Positions 1-12,200 of a stretch of 64,000 nt of DNA are shown here, in pieces. The notes below the pieces were generated by a model. That model worked only from the letters and a program-made list of their open reading frames with translations, was not told where the DNA came from and made no database searches. This stretch comes from Proteles cristata cristata (lineage: Eukaryota > Chordata > Mammalia > Carnivora > Hyaenidae). The position numbers and the translations under genes are program-made. The stretch is taken from the NCBI GenBank assembly GCA_017311185.1, contig JAESUZ010000476.1, positions 216,856-280,855 on the forward strand, read 5' to 3'. The first letter of the stretch is position 1; each line of letters opens with the position of its first letter.

Positions 1-453
1 TATAGGAAAAAAAAATTAGATTCCTATGTCACATCATACAAAGGAATGTATAGATTTTTTTTTTTCTAAAAGTTTTTAGAAGCAAATGTAAGGGAGGGTA
101 TGTTAGAGAATCCATAAGTCTCCAAAATCATTATGTAAAATGCCAAATTTGACTGTATACAAGGAAGCAAATTCTTAAAAAAAAAAACACCCACAAACCT
201 CATGAAGTTATTATTTTTCTGAATTATTTTAAATGCATATAGCCAGCAAGATGTTATTGCCTAGGATATGTAGGTAGTCCCTATAGATCAACACAAAAAT
301 AACAAAAAAACTGAAAAAATATGCAAAGGATATAATAGGCAATTCATAGGAGAAGCAGCAATAAACTTGAAGAACTAATGTGCTACTTTAATTAGAGTAT
401 ACATAAAAACAACAGAGATACCATTCTCAACTATTAGGTCATCAAAAATTAAA

Positions 454-662
454 TATTTTTAAAAATGTTTGTTTATTTTTGAAATAGAGACAGAGTGTGA
501 GCAGGAGAGAGCCAGAAAGAGAGGGAGATACAGAATCTAAAGCAAGCTCCAGGCTCTGAGCTGTCAGCACAGAGTCTGACGTGGGACTTGAACCCACAGT
601 CTGTGAGACCATGACCTGAGCCAAAGTCAGATGCTTAACCAACTGAGCCATCCAGCTGCCCC
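454..662 (-). mobile_element. Feliform tRNA-derived SINE (SINEC type)
   Basis: Minus orientation: T-rich tail, GA-rich stretch, then the head complement ending CCATCCAGCTGCCCC. Target duplication AAAAATTAAA is at 444-453 and 663-672. Many substitutions relative to the younger copies indicate an older insertion. The 93-aa open frame over it is SINE-derived, not a gene. Confidence 0.9.
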
Positions 663-853
663 AAAAATTAAAAGAAAATTTTGACCAAATATCACTGAGG
701 ATAGGAGCAATGGGAACTGTCATATGCTACTAAGTGGTTAAAAAAAAATTTGGAGAGATTGTGACCATATCCATTGATACTGAAAATGTTCATATCTTTT
801 GAAACCCACATTGTATTTCACTTTTTAGGTGCTCTTGAGAAACTCTTGCACTT

Positions 854-1003
854 AGACTCTTAAATACAGAGAACAAACTGAGGGTTGATGGCGGGTGGGA
901 GAGCAGGGAAAGTAGGTGCTGGACATTGAGGAGGGCACTTACTGGGATGAGCACTGGGTGTTGTATGGAAGCCAATTTGGCAATAAGTTATATTTTTAAA
1001 AAA
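854..1003 (+). mobile_element. Very short 5'-truncated L1 3' end
   Basis: About 150 bp of the L1 3' terminus (GAGGGCACTTACTGGGATGA, GCACTGGGTGTTGTATGGAA) ends in an A-rich tail. A 17-bp target duplication flanks it at 837-853 and 1004-1020 with 15 of 17 matches, so this is a complete though severely truncated insertion. Confidence 0.85.
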
Positions 1004-1205
1004 GAGAAACTCATACACTTATGTATAAGGAGATATGGACAGTGATGTTTATTGCAACAGTGCTTGTATTGGTGAATAACTTAAATCAACCTAATGGTTC
1101 ATTCATTGTTTTCAAATTGTATCCATATTGATATTTATTTTTTGTAACCATTATAGAATATTCCACAGTATGCATATACCTCAATTAGTTTGTCCATTCT
1201 TGATC

Positions 1206-3310
1206 CTTGAGAAGAATCAAGGTCACAGAAATCATCATTGTTTTACCATTATTGCTTAAAACTAAAAGACTCAGGAAAAGTATGAAATAATGCTAAGATT
1301 TGATAAAGCTGGATAACGGGTGTGGGATGAGAAACTTCTTGAGGGTTTCCCATTCCTGAGATCCGAGTTATCCAATATCATTCAAACTGTACCCTCTTCT
1401 CAGAAGTCTAACTATGGTTCTTGCATAACTTTGACTCAGTAACTCTCCATTTATACTATGCCAATCTGCAAATTTTCTATCAGTTTGTACTTGGTGATGT
1501 GTTACTTTCTGGTAAGTCTCTTAGTCAAAGAATAGTAGAGGTAGAAAAACCTGTTTTTACTATTGAAATAATGATGAGATTGAGACCCACAATATTTTCA
1601 TGTATCTGTGCATTGGCCATCAAGCTAGATAATAACTATTTTCAGAATGAGGAAATTGCTGTTGTTTTTTCTTTCCTTTATATTCTAGGCTTCTCATACT
1701 TTCCACAGTGTTATGCACATTATATAACAAAAATGGTTGATTAGGTGGCTAGAAAGGACCAGTTCTGAGAGGTGAAAGCTTAGGCACTGAGAGCAGGGTT
1801 CTACAAGAGGAAAACCCCAAGTCAAGCATGATGTCATGGGATTGGGGAAAGGAGAGATGTATCAAGAAGGAAGAGTCATGGAGTGGAACTGTGGCATGAG
1901 GCTTAAAGCATTTTAGGAAAATCAGATGGGAGACTATTAAGAGAGACCTTCTCTAATATTAGCTCTGCATTTTCTGCCTTCCATTAAGTTCTGGATTAAT
2001 CATTAAGCAAATGAGCAGATTGACCAGGGAAATGGGGAGGGGACACTAGAGTCCCTCCCCACATCACCTATTATGCCTTTAACTCTTTCCCTGCTTCTCT
2101 TGACTTTAGTACATTTTTGCTACATTTGTTTGCCATATTTTACTTTAGTCTGTTATTATTAAACATTTTCTGTGTCATAATGAGTGACTAAAATTTTGGG
2201 TTGAAGCTGTTATCAGATACCACATTTGTTTCTATCTCTTGGCCTGGGAGTTTCACATCTATCTAGTGGGAAACATAGCTGTTGAGTTTGGTTAGCATTG
2301 AACTTACCACCGGACTTGTGTATATGATCCTAAGCTCTTTGTTTTCTCACCGTGGCTGAGACAGCACCATGGTCGGACTGTGCTGAGGGCATCAGTTGGT
2401 CTTATTCGAGCCTTATATTAATTCATCTCAGGTGTTTTGAAAACCACCTATGTGCCAAGGACCTCTGCGGGCACTGGAAATACATGTTGTAAAAGACTCA
2501 GTCTTTCTCCTGTCCAAGTTTATAAGAGCCTAAGGGCCAAGCTGATAAAAGGAGTCATAATACGGTGTTTTCATATTGCTATAGTCTCTTTCGTAAGTAC
2601 TCAGTCATGAATCTGACTATGTGTGATAGCAACATGAACCCAAATGTCTTCTTTCCATCAGACAGAGTTGATACTACGGCAACTCAGAAAGTGAAACTTA
2701 AAGAAAACAATTTTTATTGAGAAAAAAGCAAAACCTATAATCTACACCAGGCCACAGTTATTTACAAACATATACATTTCAACTTTTCTATTTGGAGCAG
2801 CAGTTCTCAAACCATAATTGTCTAATTCCATCTTCTGTCATGTATGCATCCTCCTTGCAACCGAAGGTAATTATCTCTGAGTACATGAACCTAAAATTTG
2901 GATTAGGAGTGCCTAAAACCACTCTGGAAGTGCCGAAGCCACAATACAAGAAGGAATGAGCACAATACCAGTGTGGGTTGTTAGACATAAACACCAGGAT
3001 CAGAATAGAAACATGAATCAGTAGCTGTAAACAAGCTCTGTTTTAACTTTGTTACAATTGATGGAAGTCCATTAATTCTCATTTAATCTAATTGTTTGAA
3101 AGAACAGCTTAAAATTTTCTATCCTTAAGCTGGGCCTGGTTTATGTTGGTAGGGCCAAAGGAGAAGTATATTTTTGGGGTTTCTTGGAATCCAACATCTT
3201 TGTTTTTTAATAAAAATGCTTTATCCAAACATGCAACATCTTGGCGTGTGTAATAAAAGGTCAATCTACACTTTAAGTCATTCCAAATACTTTTCATTTA
3301 TCAGGAGAGG
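1206..3310. other. Unassigned flank downstream of FGF10
   Basis: No recognisable gene or young repeat. An open frame at 1421-1744 has no features I can match. The segment 2695-3110, read on the minus strand, looks like the 3' end of an mRNA (a 68-codon frame ending at 2788, then AATAAA near 2710) but lacks an A-tail and is not recognised. Confidence 0.5.
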
Positions 3311-3440
3311 TCAAGGTAAGTATGGTCATTGCCGAGGAAAATGGGGCTCAGAAAAGTTCTGTAACTTACCTAAGATTGCTCAGTTTTTAGTGATAGAATG
3401 GGAAACGAGTCTTAAGGTTTTCAGATGTGACTAAGGAGCA
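3310..3440 (-). mobile_element. MIR fragment
   Basis: Contains the diverged MIR core in reverse: GAAAATGGGGCTCAGAAAAG, then CTTACCTAAGATTGCTCAG, then a degenerate TAGTGATAGAATGGGAA. Ancient mammal-wide SINE. Confidence 0.6.
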
Positions 3441-3975
3441 CCATGTTAAGAGATATGGGGCCTAGAGGTAGGGCTCTGGGCCATTCACATCTTAGAATCA
3501 GTTAGGAACCATCTATAAATAAAACCAACAGCAAAAAATTTGATATAGGAAACTTAATACAGAAAATTAGCTATAAGTTAGAAGAGCTTAAAAGCACAAC
3601 TTGGGGGAAGTTAAGGAAACTCCAAGATAAGCAACTGCAGCAATCCATCCTTAACCCAAGGGCTGGAGGGAGACAGATGGAGGAGCTGAGGCTATGTGAT
3701 AGGAATGGGAGAAGGGGAGCTTGAATGGAGGACAGAAAACAGGATTACTCAAGATGTTTCTGGGAGGCAGAGTAGGGGGATATTAGATTCTCCATCCAGT
3801 AACCTACAGGAAGAGCCCAGTGGTAAGCCAGTCTATAAGAAAGTGACAGACAGAATGATAGTCCATCCTCTTTGGAACACAACAGGGCATGAAGAGATTA
3901 AGGACTGGGTCTGAGAAAAGTGACCTTTTCCAATGGAGTATTCCTGTTTAATCTCATATGTGCCCTCTGTATCTT

Positions 3976-4203
3976 TTTTTTTTTAATTTTTTTTTTAATG
4001 TTTTATTTATTTCTAGGAGAGAGAGAGAGACAGCTCAAACAGGGGAGGGTCAGAGAGAGAGGGTGTCACAGACGGAAACAGGCTCCAGGCTCTGGGCTGG
4101 CAGTCAGCACAGAGCCCGACGTGGGGCTCGAACCCACGAACCGCGAGATCATGACCTAAGTGAAAGTCGGACGCTTAACCGACTAAGCCACCCAGGCGCC
4201 CCA
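3976..4203 (-). mobile_element. Young feliform SINE
   Basis: Full-length, minus orientation, with a near-intact head complement ending GCCACCCAGGCGCCCC. A perfect 16-bp target duplication GTGCCCTCTGTATCTT lies at 3960-3975 and 4204-4219. It carries the GGCTTAGTCGG, GACTGCCAGC and CCTAGAAATAAAT variants shared with copies at 15315, 18664, 37010, 51253 and 62974. Confidence 0.95.
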
Positions 4204-4367
4204 GTGCCCTCTGTATCTTAAGGATGTTTTATTGAAGAAGGATTCTATATTCCAAAAGACAAAAGTTTAAAATTCATGATACAAGACTAACTTACTTTTA
4301 AGAAAATATTCTACATCTCTAGTATAACATTTCTGTGTACAGAGTACTTCTGGTTGTGTTCCTTCTT

Positions 4368-4510
4368 AGGATGATGAAATTGTTTATATTTTAAATGAAA
4401 TTGAAACTAAGAGTAATTAATAGACTTTATCCATATGACATGGCTAGAAGGTTCAGCATCCAGGACCAGAAATCTGGGTCTTAGGCTTCAAATTTGCTAA
4501 ACCACCATTT
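4368..4510 (-). mobile_element. MIR fragment (diverged)
   Basis: The order GATGATGAAATTG, GAAATTGAAACTAAGAG, ACATGGCTAGAAGG and CAGAAATCTGGGTC follows the MIR reverse strand (deeply diverged). Beyond it, 4510-5860 holds nothing I recognise. Confidence 0.45.
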
Positions 4511-5867
4511 CTAAACTATACACAGTCATTTTGGAGTGCTACAGAAGATTTATAGGGATAGCTAAATATTTTACATTTTCAAGGGGAATACAGTAACCTC
4601 TCTTGGACACTACATGAACTAATAGCTTAAGGATTAGATTGCTGTGTTCTATTTTTTCACGTCATGTTTTTGTGAGGCTGGGTTTTCTATGATAAAAAGC
4701 AAAGACCATGTGAAAATCATTTTGAAATAGGACGCGGAGGAGGTAGCTGTGTTCCCTCTGATAGCAAGGTTTGAGATATTGTACTAGGTGGTCAACAGGC
4801 ACTGAGTTGTTAGCATATAAATACTTAGAAATGGTTAGACCCTAACTATTGAATAAATAGAGCTGTTAGGTATTTCTTTTAGCTTAGAATGTGCTGTGAA
4901 ATAATTACTGTGATATTAAGAACACAGTAAACTGAGAAGACCTCTCTGTCCTGGTGACATTACCTTATTAGTACCCAAAGGCGGTAACAATAAATTGAAA
5001 TTGTGGGTTTGAGACTCTTAGGGGTGGGGAGAACTTACAATTGCCTAGACTGTTCTTCCAAAATCCTACAGCCTTATGACCACCACCTTTGCTTGCTTTT
5101 ATACCAAGAGTAACATGGGCTACAGTAAAGTTTAGCAATTGAAAGCCAAGGTCATCCTTATAAAGAAAAGAAAGGTATGTACATCTTTAGCTTTTAACTT
5201 GTACCTCAAATCAATGAGTGAAAATTCTGGAAGATAAGTTGCTGGTTTATCAAACCCTCAAAGACCACATCCAAGACTGGCACATCATTTCTAATGCCTT
5301 CTATCAGCACTTGCTCTTATCTCAACCAGTCTTTGCTGTGTGCTCACTTGGGAAGCTGAACTTTGGCAGTAAGGTTGCCATCTTTTTAATTGTCACTTAG
5401 ATATTAGTTTTTACCTCTTCCAAAATGTAATTCTTGAAATGATTTTTATGTCTTGAACACTTCATCCTTATCTTTCTGTACAGACCTCTAAAATGTGCCT
5501 AATAATGAAAATTACACCTGACAATAAATTCTCCAAGAGCCATAGACATCTCTAAAGGTCAAAGAAAATAGGGATTGAAGTTTGTAAGTGATGTTACTTA
5601 AAACAAAAATGAGTGAAACTGACATCTTGTGACATTATAGAGTGGTAAGATATTTTGTACTTTGGTAACTAGAGAAATTAAAATCTCAAGATCAAAAGAT
5701 GAGGGATGGAAATCTGAAAGAATTCAATATTCTACAAATATATCAAAAAGTTCTCTTCTGATGAGTTAGAATGAAACTAGAGTTCCTAATAATTGCAGTG
5801 AAGAGACTTGCTTCAAAGATTTTTTTAATGTACAGCACAGGTACTAAGTAAGTATGAAAACATTCTC

Positions 5868-6180
5868 AAACCCGGTTATTAATCAGAATCACTCATGGAA
5901 CTTAAAAAAATGCAGAGGTCGGGGTTCTGTACTAGATCCATTGAATCCCCTGAGCTAAAGCTCTTAAATCCATATTTAAAAAATAATTGATGTACAGCTA
6001 CTGAATTAAAAGATTACTGGATTAGATGCAGTCTGGTTTAGAACTGCAAACCAGTAGCGTTGATATCACCTGGGGAAATGCAGAATCCTGGGTCTCACCC
6101 CTAGAACTTTGACATCAGAATCCATAGTTCAGCAAGACTCCTGGTGATTTGTTTTCAAGTTCCAGAAGCGCTGGTCTCAG
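5868..6180 (+). mobile_element. Two adjacent MER5-type DNA transposon remnants
   Basis: The first copy (about 5868-5995) has CATTCTCAAACCCGG, AATCAGAATCACTCATGGAAC and the GAATCCCCTGAG segment. The second (about 6030-6180) has ACCAGTAGCGTTGATATCAC, CCTGGGGAAATGCAGAATCC and GACTCCTGGTGATTTG. Both follow the order of non-autonomous MER5A (hAT-Charlie) elements in the plus sense. Confidence 0.65.
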
Positions 6181-6182
6181 GG

Positions 6183-6400
6183 AGACAATCCATACTGGGA
6201 TTCAGGTTATGTGTATGCCGTAGCTCTGTAACTTACCAGCTTATGTAAGTCATTTATCCTCTGTGAGTCTATTTCTCCAGCTAAAGGAACAGATCTAATC
6301 ATACCTACCCAACTTACCCTAGGACTGTTGTAAGACTATGAGATGCAATATGGGAAATATATGGAAGTACTTCAAAAGATTAAAAGTGCACTGTTTATAT
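6183..6400 (+). mobile_element. MIR element
   Basis: Plus-sense MIR order is visible: TGTAACTTACCAGCTTATGT, AAGTCATTTATCCTCTGTGA, a degenerate AAATGGGGATAAT region, CCTAGGACTGTTGTAAGACT and GAGATGCAATATG. Ancient and inactive. Confidence 0.75.
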
Positions 6401-8658
6401 AAATTGATACTCTAATGTGGTCAATAGAACCACAGATTTGTAGAGCTACTTGGCTTTTCAATTTATTCCACCTCTATATTTTGAGCCACATCCTTGATTG
6501 CTTCATGGTTAACCCCCACTCATATTCGTTTAGCCTCCTACTAAAAACGCCCAAAGGTAAATTACTTTTTCTTACATTTTTAAGTCATTGGGAAGTAAGG
6601 TATTCAAGCAAAAGAATAGTTCATTTGGTATCCATGGAGTGTCTGGTAATATGCTGCATACATGAATATAACTCCATATGTGGCACTTTGCAAATTAAGG
6701 ATTTCAGCAAAGCCCACCTTGACATTATGAGCCCTGTAGTCTCTTGTGTCTTGGATAATTAATGCCTGGTTCATGGTTTCTTGATTAATGGGTCATCTTC
6801 TTGTGATAAGTTGCTCTGTGCCATTAGGAGATTTTAGTACTGGAGCTCTGTCATTTGTGTCTGGGAAAATAACTAGAAGAGTATAATCTTCAGACTTGCC
6901 GGGGTCCTGTTCTCTAACCTTCTTTCTCCACGCAACACCTGATGCTGTTTGGAATCACCTGACTTTTTGTGCCACATTTAAAATTTTTACCCTCAGCTCC
7001 TCCCAACTTCTTCCTTCCCTCGCCTGCAATCCACATCTATAAGATGTCCCTTGCTGTGAGGTTTAGCACTCCCTAAATACAAGCCTAGATTTGTCTCTGA
7101 CTCCACTCCTCACTTCTAACTAGTGAGCCAGCTGTAACCCCAAGACTCTCTTCTGCCTCTTTCTTGCATTATGTCTGTGTGTGGGTAAGAGTATCTTTCT
7201 GCCGGTAGTTGATGTTCTGAGGTATGTTTCTTGGTACCTGCTGTGGTGGATGCTAATTCGAATAAAACTTTTTGTCTCTTTTTTCTCTTTCCTCGCTCTT
7301 TTTCTGATTTTTTGTTTTGTTTTTGCTTTGCATTTTTCCCAGTTGTATAGTACATTTGTTGCTCTATGGAAACTCAGCTTATCCTTTCTGATGTTCCCCC
7401 CCCCCTTTCAGCTTATTTCCTTCTGAGTCCTTTATTGATTTTAACTTTAAGTTATTTTTTATTCTAGTGGGCTCAGTTACCGTCTTTTACACTTAGATTC
7501 ACTGTGTTTCCCTTCAGGCTAATGTCTATTTTTAATTTAAGGCTGTCTGTTTTTTGCCCATCTTTTACTACAGGCAGACATTAGCCGAACAAAGTATTTG
7601 ACCTCACTATTCATGTATTTCTTACTATCATTTCCTGGATGATAGGGGATGCTATTTAACTCCATTAGGGGACATTGTCATTGTGGAGGCTATAGGTCCT
7701 TGAGTGCAACTAGAAAGTCAGTAATGAGGAAATGAAACCAGTCCAGGCTAAATGATGTTTCTTTTGAAGGTTTCTTGTCCAGAAAGTAAACCAATGAGTC
7801 GGTCACCCAATAGGACTTTGAGAAGCTGCAAAAATGTGTTTATACCTCCGAATGTTCTCTGTTACATGTAGGATACACATAAGCATTCATAGCAAAGGTT
7901 TCATTTATATATGTACAAACTCAGATTATAGTTTACAAATACCACTTTTTAGTTATGTAACCATGGGCTGATAGTAACCAACAGTGTTAGCTTGCAGTTC
8001 AAATGACATTATTTATATCATTTGATTTATATTTGTGTTGGAAAAATTTCATGAGGCCCTTCTTACATGTGTTATTCTCTGTTGTCTTAGTGTTTAGAGG
8101 GAGTAGGAAATCTAAGCAGCAGTCATGCTATCAATTATTGAAAGACTTGAGAATTTAAATTCAAATAAATTGATAAAAGGCAGGTACATTTCTAGTCTCC
8201 TACAGGGTTTTAGTCATTTGCATTTGCATTTTATTTTATAGTGTAAGTAGCTTTTGTGCAGATATTTTCCAGAAATATTTTCATACTAAAAATGTGCCAA
8301 CTACTCATACTCTTAAGGTCTTACTGTCCATGACCTTGCAGTCCATCTTTCATGTGTATGGGGATTTTTTTTTCTGTTGTGTTTCTGTCCCCTCCTCCTC
8401 TTTTTTTTCTTTATCACCCCCCTCCCACTCCTCCTATCCTTTCCCCCTCTCTCTCTCCCACTCCCCCTTCTCTGCCTCCTCCTCTGGCCTAGATTGCGTA
8501 GCTCATCTCAACAGTCTCTGTCTTCTGGTATTCACGTTCTGGTATAGTTTCCTCCCATGTGGAACAAAGACATCTTGTAATCTGTAGGGTATTGGTGAAA
8601 TGATGGAATGTGACTTCTGAAGATAGATGATAACACATTGTGGCTTTCTCTTGCTTTC
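6401..8658. other. Unassigned flank with homopolymer runs
   Basis: No gene. The stretch 6890-7275 resembles an LTR 3' region (pyrimidine-rich, with CTGTGGTGGATGCTAATTCG then AATAAA near 7261), but I cannot assign a family. A C10 run is at 7396-7405. The rest is AT-rich unique sequence. Confidence 0.4.
8387..8485 (+). repeat. Polypyrimidine tract
   Basis: About 100 nt almost wholly C and T, with only a few interrupting A and G bases. The open frame at 8294-8587 over it is low-complexity (Ser/Pro rich) and not a credible gene. Confidence 0.85.
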
Positions 8659-8675
8659 TTATATGACTTTCTTTT

Positions 8676-8875
8676 TTTTTAATGTCTTTTATTTATTTTT
8701 GGGAGAGAGAGAGTTCACAAGTAGGAAAAGGGAAGAGAGAGAGGGGGACAGAGGATCTGAAGTGGGCTCTGAGCGGACAGCAGTGAGCCTGATGTGGGGC
8801 TTGAACTCACATACTGTGAGATCATGGCCTGAGCCAAAGTAGAACTCTTAACCGACCGAGCCACCCAGGCGCCCC
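8676..8875 (-). mobile_element. Feliform SINE
   Basis: Minus orientation; ends GAGCCACCCAGGCGCCCC. Perfect 17-bp target duplication TTATATGACTTTCTTTT at 8659-8675 and 8876-8892. It has an internal deletion and substitutions in the mid region. Confidence 0.94.
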
Positions 8876-8892
8876 TTATATGACTTTCTTTT

Positions 8893-9246
8893 GGGAACTC
8901 CAGCTGCCATTATGTAAGGACACTTGAGACAACTATGGAAAAACCTGTGTACAAGGACCTGATGTTTCCTGCCAACAGCCAGTGGGGAACTGAAGTCTAC
9001 TGCCCATAGGCATGAAAGATGGAGCCCTTTTGGAAGCAGATTCCCCAGGCCCAGCCAAGCAGCCGGATGACTACAGCCCTGGCTGTCATCTTGCCTGCAA
9101 TCTCCTGGGAGAAACTGAGCCAGAACCACTCAGTGAAGCCACCCCTGAATTTCTGGCCCACCAAGACTGTAAGAAAATAAATGTATTATTTAAAACAGCC
9201 AAGTTTTGGAGTCATTCATTATATAGCAATATATAACTAATGCATA
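8893..9246 (+). mobile_element. MLT1-type LTR (ERVL-MaLR remnant)
   Basis: The order of GATGGAGCCCTTTTGGAAGC, CAAGCAGCCGGATGACTACA, GAGCCAGAACCACTCAGTGA, GACTGTAAGAAAATAAATGT, GTTTTGGAGTCATTC and ATAACTAATGCATA follows the body and 3' end of MLT1/MST-class LTRs, including the U3-R poly(A) AATAAA. No internal retroviral genes are attached. The 74-aa open frame at 9012-9236 is part of this LTR. Confidence 0.75.
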
Positions 9247-12200
9247 CAGACCCTACCACCGATGGGAAGATCTCTGATCCAAAGAATATTAAACTAATAT
9301 AAGTCCCAAAACAACCTGGTGAAGAAATTAAGTTGTTTGTATTTTTATGTGTCTTAGATAAAATCACTTTTTCTTCATTTTACATTTAAAGATAATTTAA
9401 AAATAAATGATAAGACTAAATTGAAGAGGGGAAGAATTTCAAAATCATAGATACAGAGGCTATTGTTTGAACGCTTTAAATAATAATAGATAGTCCACCT
9501 CTAAACAACCAGAAATTAATAATCTCCATTCAGGTTGGCAATTTTTATATATATTAAAGAAACTAGAATAACATAATTAAGTGCCACTTGCCAATATTTT
9601 CCAGTTCTGTGTAAAGTTAACTGAACATATAAAACATATTTTCTCCTGATGTTGACTTTTTATTGTCCTGGGCCTGTAGTAAATGCAAGGCTACTAAGCT
9701 TAAGGGTATAATTTTGTGCAGGAAACCACAATAAGGTCTGGGAATAATTGCCACAAAGACTAAGATTAAAAGATAAAGTTAGCAAAAATCTTTTGACATT
9801 TCTATCGAAGTCTGTTCTCTAGAAGAAAAATTGCAATTATTTCTTCAGTGATGAAATCAATATTAGAGGAAATGCTGTTGTAGATTTCATTTTGTTGTAG
9901 AGTCCAGCAACTTTTCTACTTTTATATCTGCTCTTACTTTAGGGGGAAAAATGAGCATATTAAATATTTTGTAAGCCAAACCATTTAATTTTAAATGGAG
10001 TAGCCCTATCCCTAACAGAGAAAAGATTAAAATTTCCAGTTTTCTGTGACTTGAAATATTTCTATCATCACTGCTTCATCCTGGTTCTCCCACAAAATCA
10101 ATCACCTCATTCCATTTTTCTTGATAAGTTACGGGAAGTAAAATAAGTTTGGTTCAAATAGTATGTTGTTATTATCAAAAGATTCTGGTTGTTTCCTGGG
10201 GTGCTACACAGTGGCCCTAAAGACAGTTCTGGGTTAGCTTTTATGATCCTAGACCTCCTTAAAGCAAGACCCTTGGGATCCAGAGACAGCATATAAAGCC
10301 CAAGAATACATCTTTTTACATTTTATTTTAGAATGCTGAAGTTAGTGTAAGGATTTTTTTAACGTGCCTAAAAGTGGTTTGCAGTTATCAACTTTAACTC
10401 AGCTGTGCTGGAGATCTTTGAAGAATTATACTGTGGTCTTTACCCCATCTCTATCTTAGATCAGTATAATCCCCTAGTCAAAGTGTGGAATGTACTCTTC
10501 TCACACCCTCATAGCTTGCTCCTCACGCCCTATATGCCCGGTCTTGGTATAGTTCAGTAGAACATCATCAACACTTTTATTTGGAGGTTTTATTAAAAAG
10601 ATCTCAGAGATTCAAGATCCAAAGGCAGCTCCTATGGCTAGTTTCTTATCAGAAAACCTTCCCTGAATATGGCTAAAACATGTTAATGTGAGAGAAAAAG
10701 GAGTGAAGAAAGCCTGATTTCACAATAAAAACAGCATTTTTCTTTTTCCCAAATATTTATTGGGCATGTTACAGGCATCAAGCATATGCCACATGTAGAG
10801 AAGGCATTTTAAGACTTATTTTAAGTAAACATTTCAAGTCTCTGAATACAGACATAAATGGTAAATAAGAATGCAGACTAGTAAAGCATTTTTTTGTTCG
10901 TGTTTCTAGAGGAGCCCTCACACTTTATTGTGAAATTATTACTAGAAAGATATGCTGTTGATATGCAAAGTCAATGACAAAGGTCTAAATTATGGGGAGG
11001 CTTTGATTCGTGTGGCTTCTATTTGAATACGTAAATCCATAGTTATTTGAATAGATCTGCAAGTAAATGATGACTTGATCACCATTTTGAAAGTTCATTT
11101 TTCTTGTTCTGACTTTGTACAGAATGACGTTGGTGTTGAATAGAGAAGTGGCAAACAGTAATTTCAGCTGGTTGAAATCCAAAGCTCTGTTTTCCACAGA
11201 CACATAAAATTAGTTTAGAGTAGCCAGCATTCTGGCCTGTGCTGCGGTCTGGGTTTGCTGTGTTGGCTTCTGTTACCACATCCCGTCTGCAAACCAGGTG
11301 CACAAAACATCATAAGGAAGTGAAGTCTGGTTGCTGGTAATTAATGGAGTTATTTGGTGAATGAAAGTCAAAGCAGTAGCAATATATTATGGCGGAGAGT
11401 GTTAGAGAAGTTTTCCTGAAGCTAGAATGGAATCTTGAAAATGAAACCTTCTAATCTCAGGGAAATGGAGTATTTTTACACATTAAAATTCAATGTCTGA
11501 TTGTCAACCCTTGCTTGAAGAAGAGGAGAGGGGAAAATTATTTTTATGGGGTGGATAAAATGTTCCATATAGAGTAAATATGGCAAAGCTATTCATTGTG
11601 ATGAACTGTGAAAATAATGGCCCACTAAACATCTTACAGTGCTTAGGGGCTAAATTAAAGGCTGTGTCACATCTCACATCTCAAACTGTGTATCCTTTGG
11701 TTAAGCATGGTATGTGATTGGTGCTGGGATCTAGGTTTTATGTTCTCCCATATTTGAAATTATTTTCCCTAGATAAAAACATAATTTAAATGATGTTTAA
11801 TGATGGAAATATGACTGCTTACTTGAAAAAATGGAAAGGATTAGTAGTCATAGATGACAAATAATCATGGTTTATGTTGAGCAACTATGAATAAAATATT
11901 ATACAAAGAGAAATATCCTACAAACTAATGAGAATTTTGAGATGGGGGGTTTATAGATTATATGTTCATATGATAACTCTAAGCGTCTTGTGTCAAAGAA
12001 AATTGAGGGATAATGATTCCATTTAATGCAAGAAATTTACCCTATTTGCATCCAAAGCCAAATTGCTAAAGAGGAAATAAAAGCAAAAGCAAAGTAACAA
12101 AACATTTTTGCCTGTGGGAAAACTGCCGTCTTTTGCTACATATTAAATATGGTGTCAAATTTCCAACTGTTTTGGATAGATATCAGTCAATTAACAAGTA

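Larger units (their letters stand above)
200..1205. mobile_element. Old, broken L1 segments hosting two younger insertions
   Basis: Degenerate L1 ORF2/3' sequence reads in the plus sense around 200-443, 673-836 and 1021-1100. A minus-sense L1 piece follows at about 1100-1205 (ATTCCACAGTATGCATATACC, the usual ORF2 tail read backwards). No open frame survives. It is interrupted by the SINE at 454-662 and the short L1 3' end at 854-1003. Confidence 0.6.

Noticed and set aside
9012..9236. 74-aa open frame with a plausible composition
   Set aside because: Lies wholly inside the MLT1-type LTR on its plus strand.
11079..11303. 74-aa minus-strand frame in non-repetitive DNA
   Set aside because: No recognisable motif, no splice signals that frame it, and a second frame overlaps it; may be conserved non-coding sequence but unsupported as a gene.
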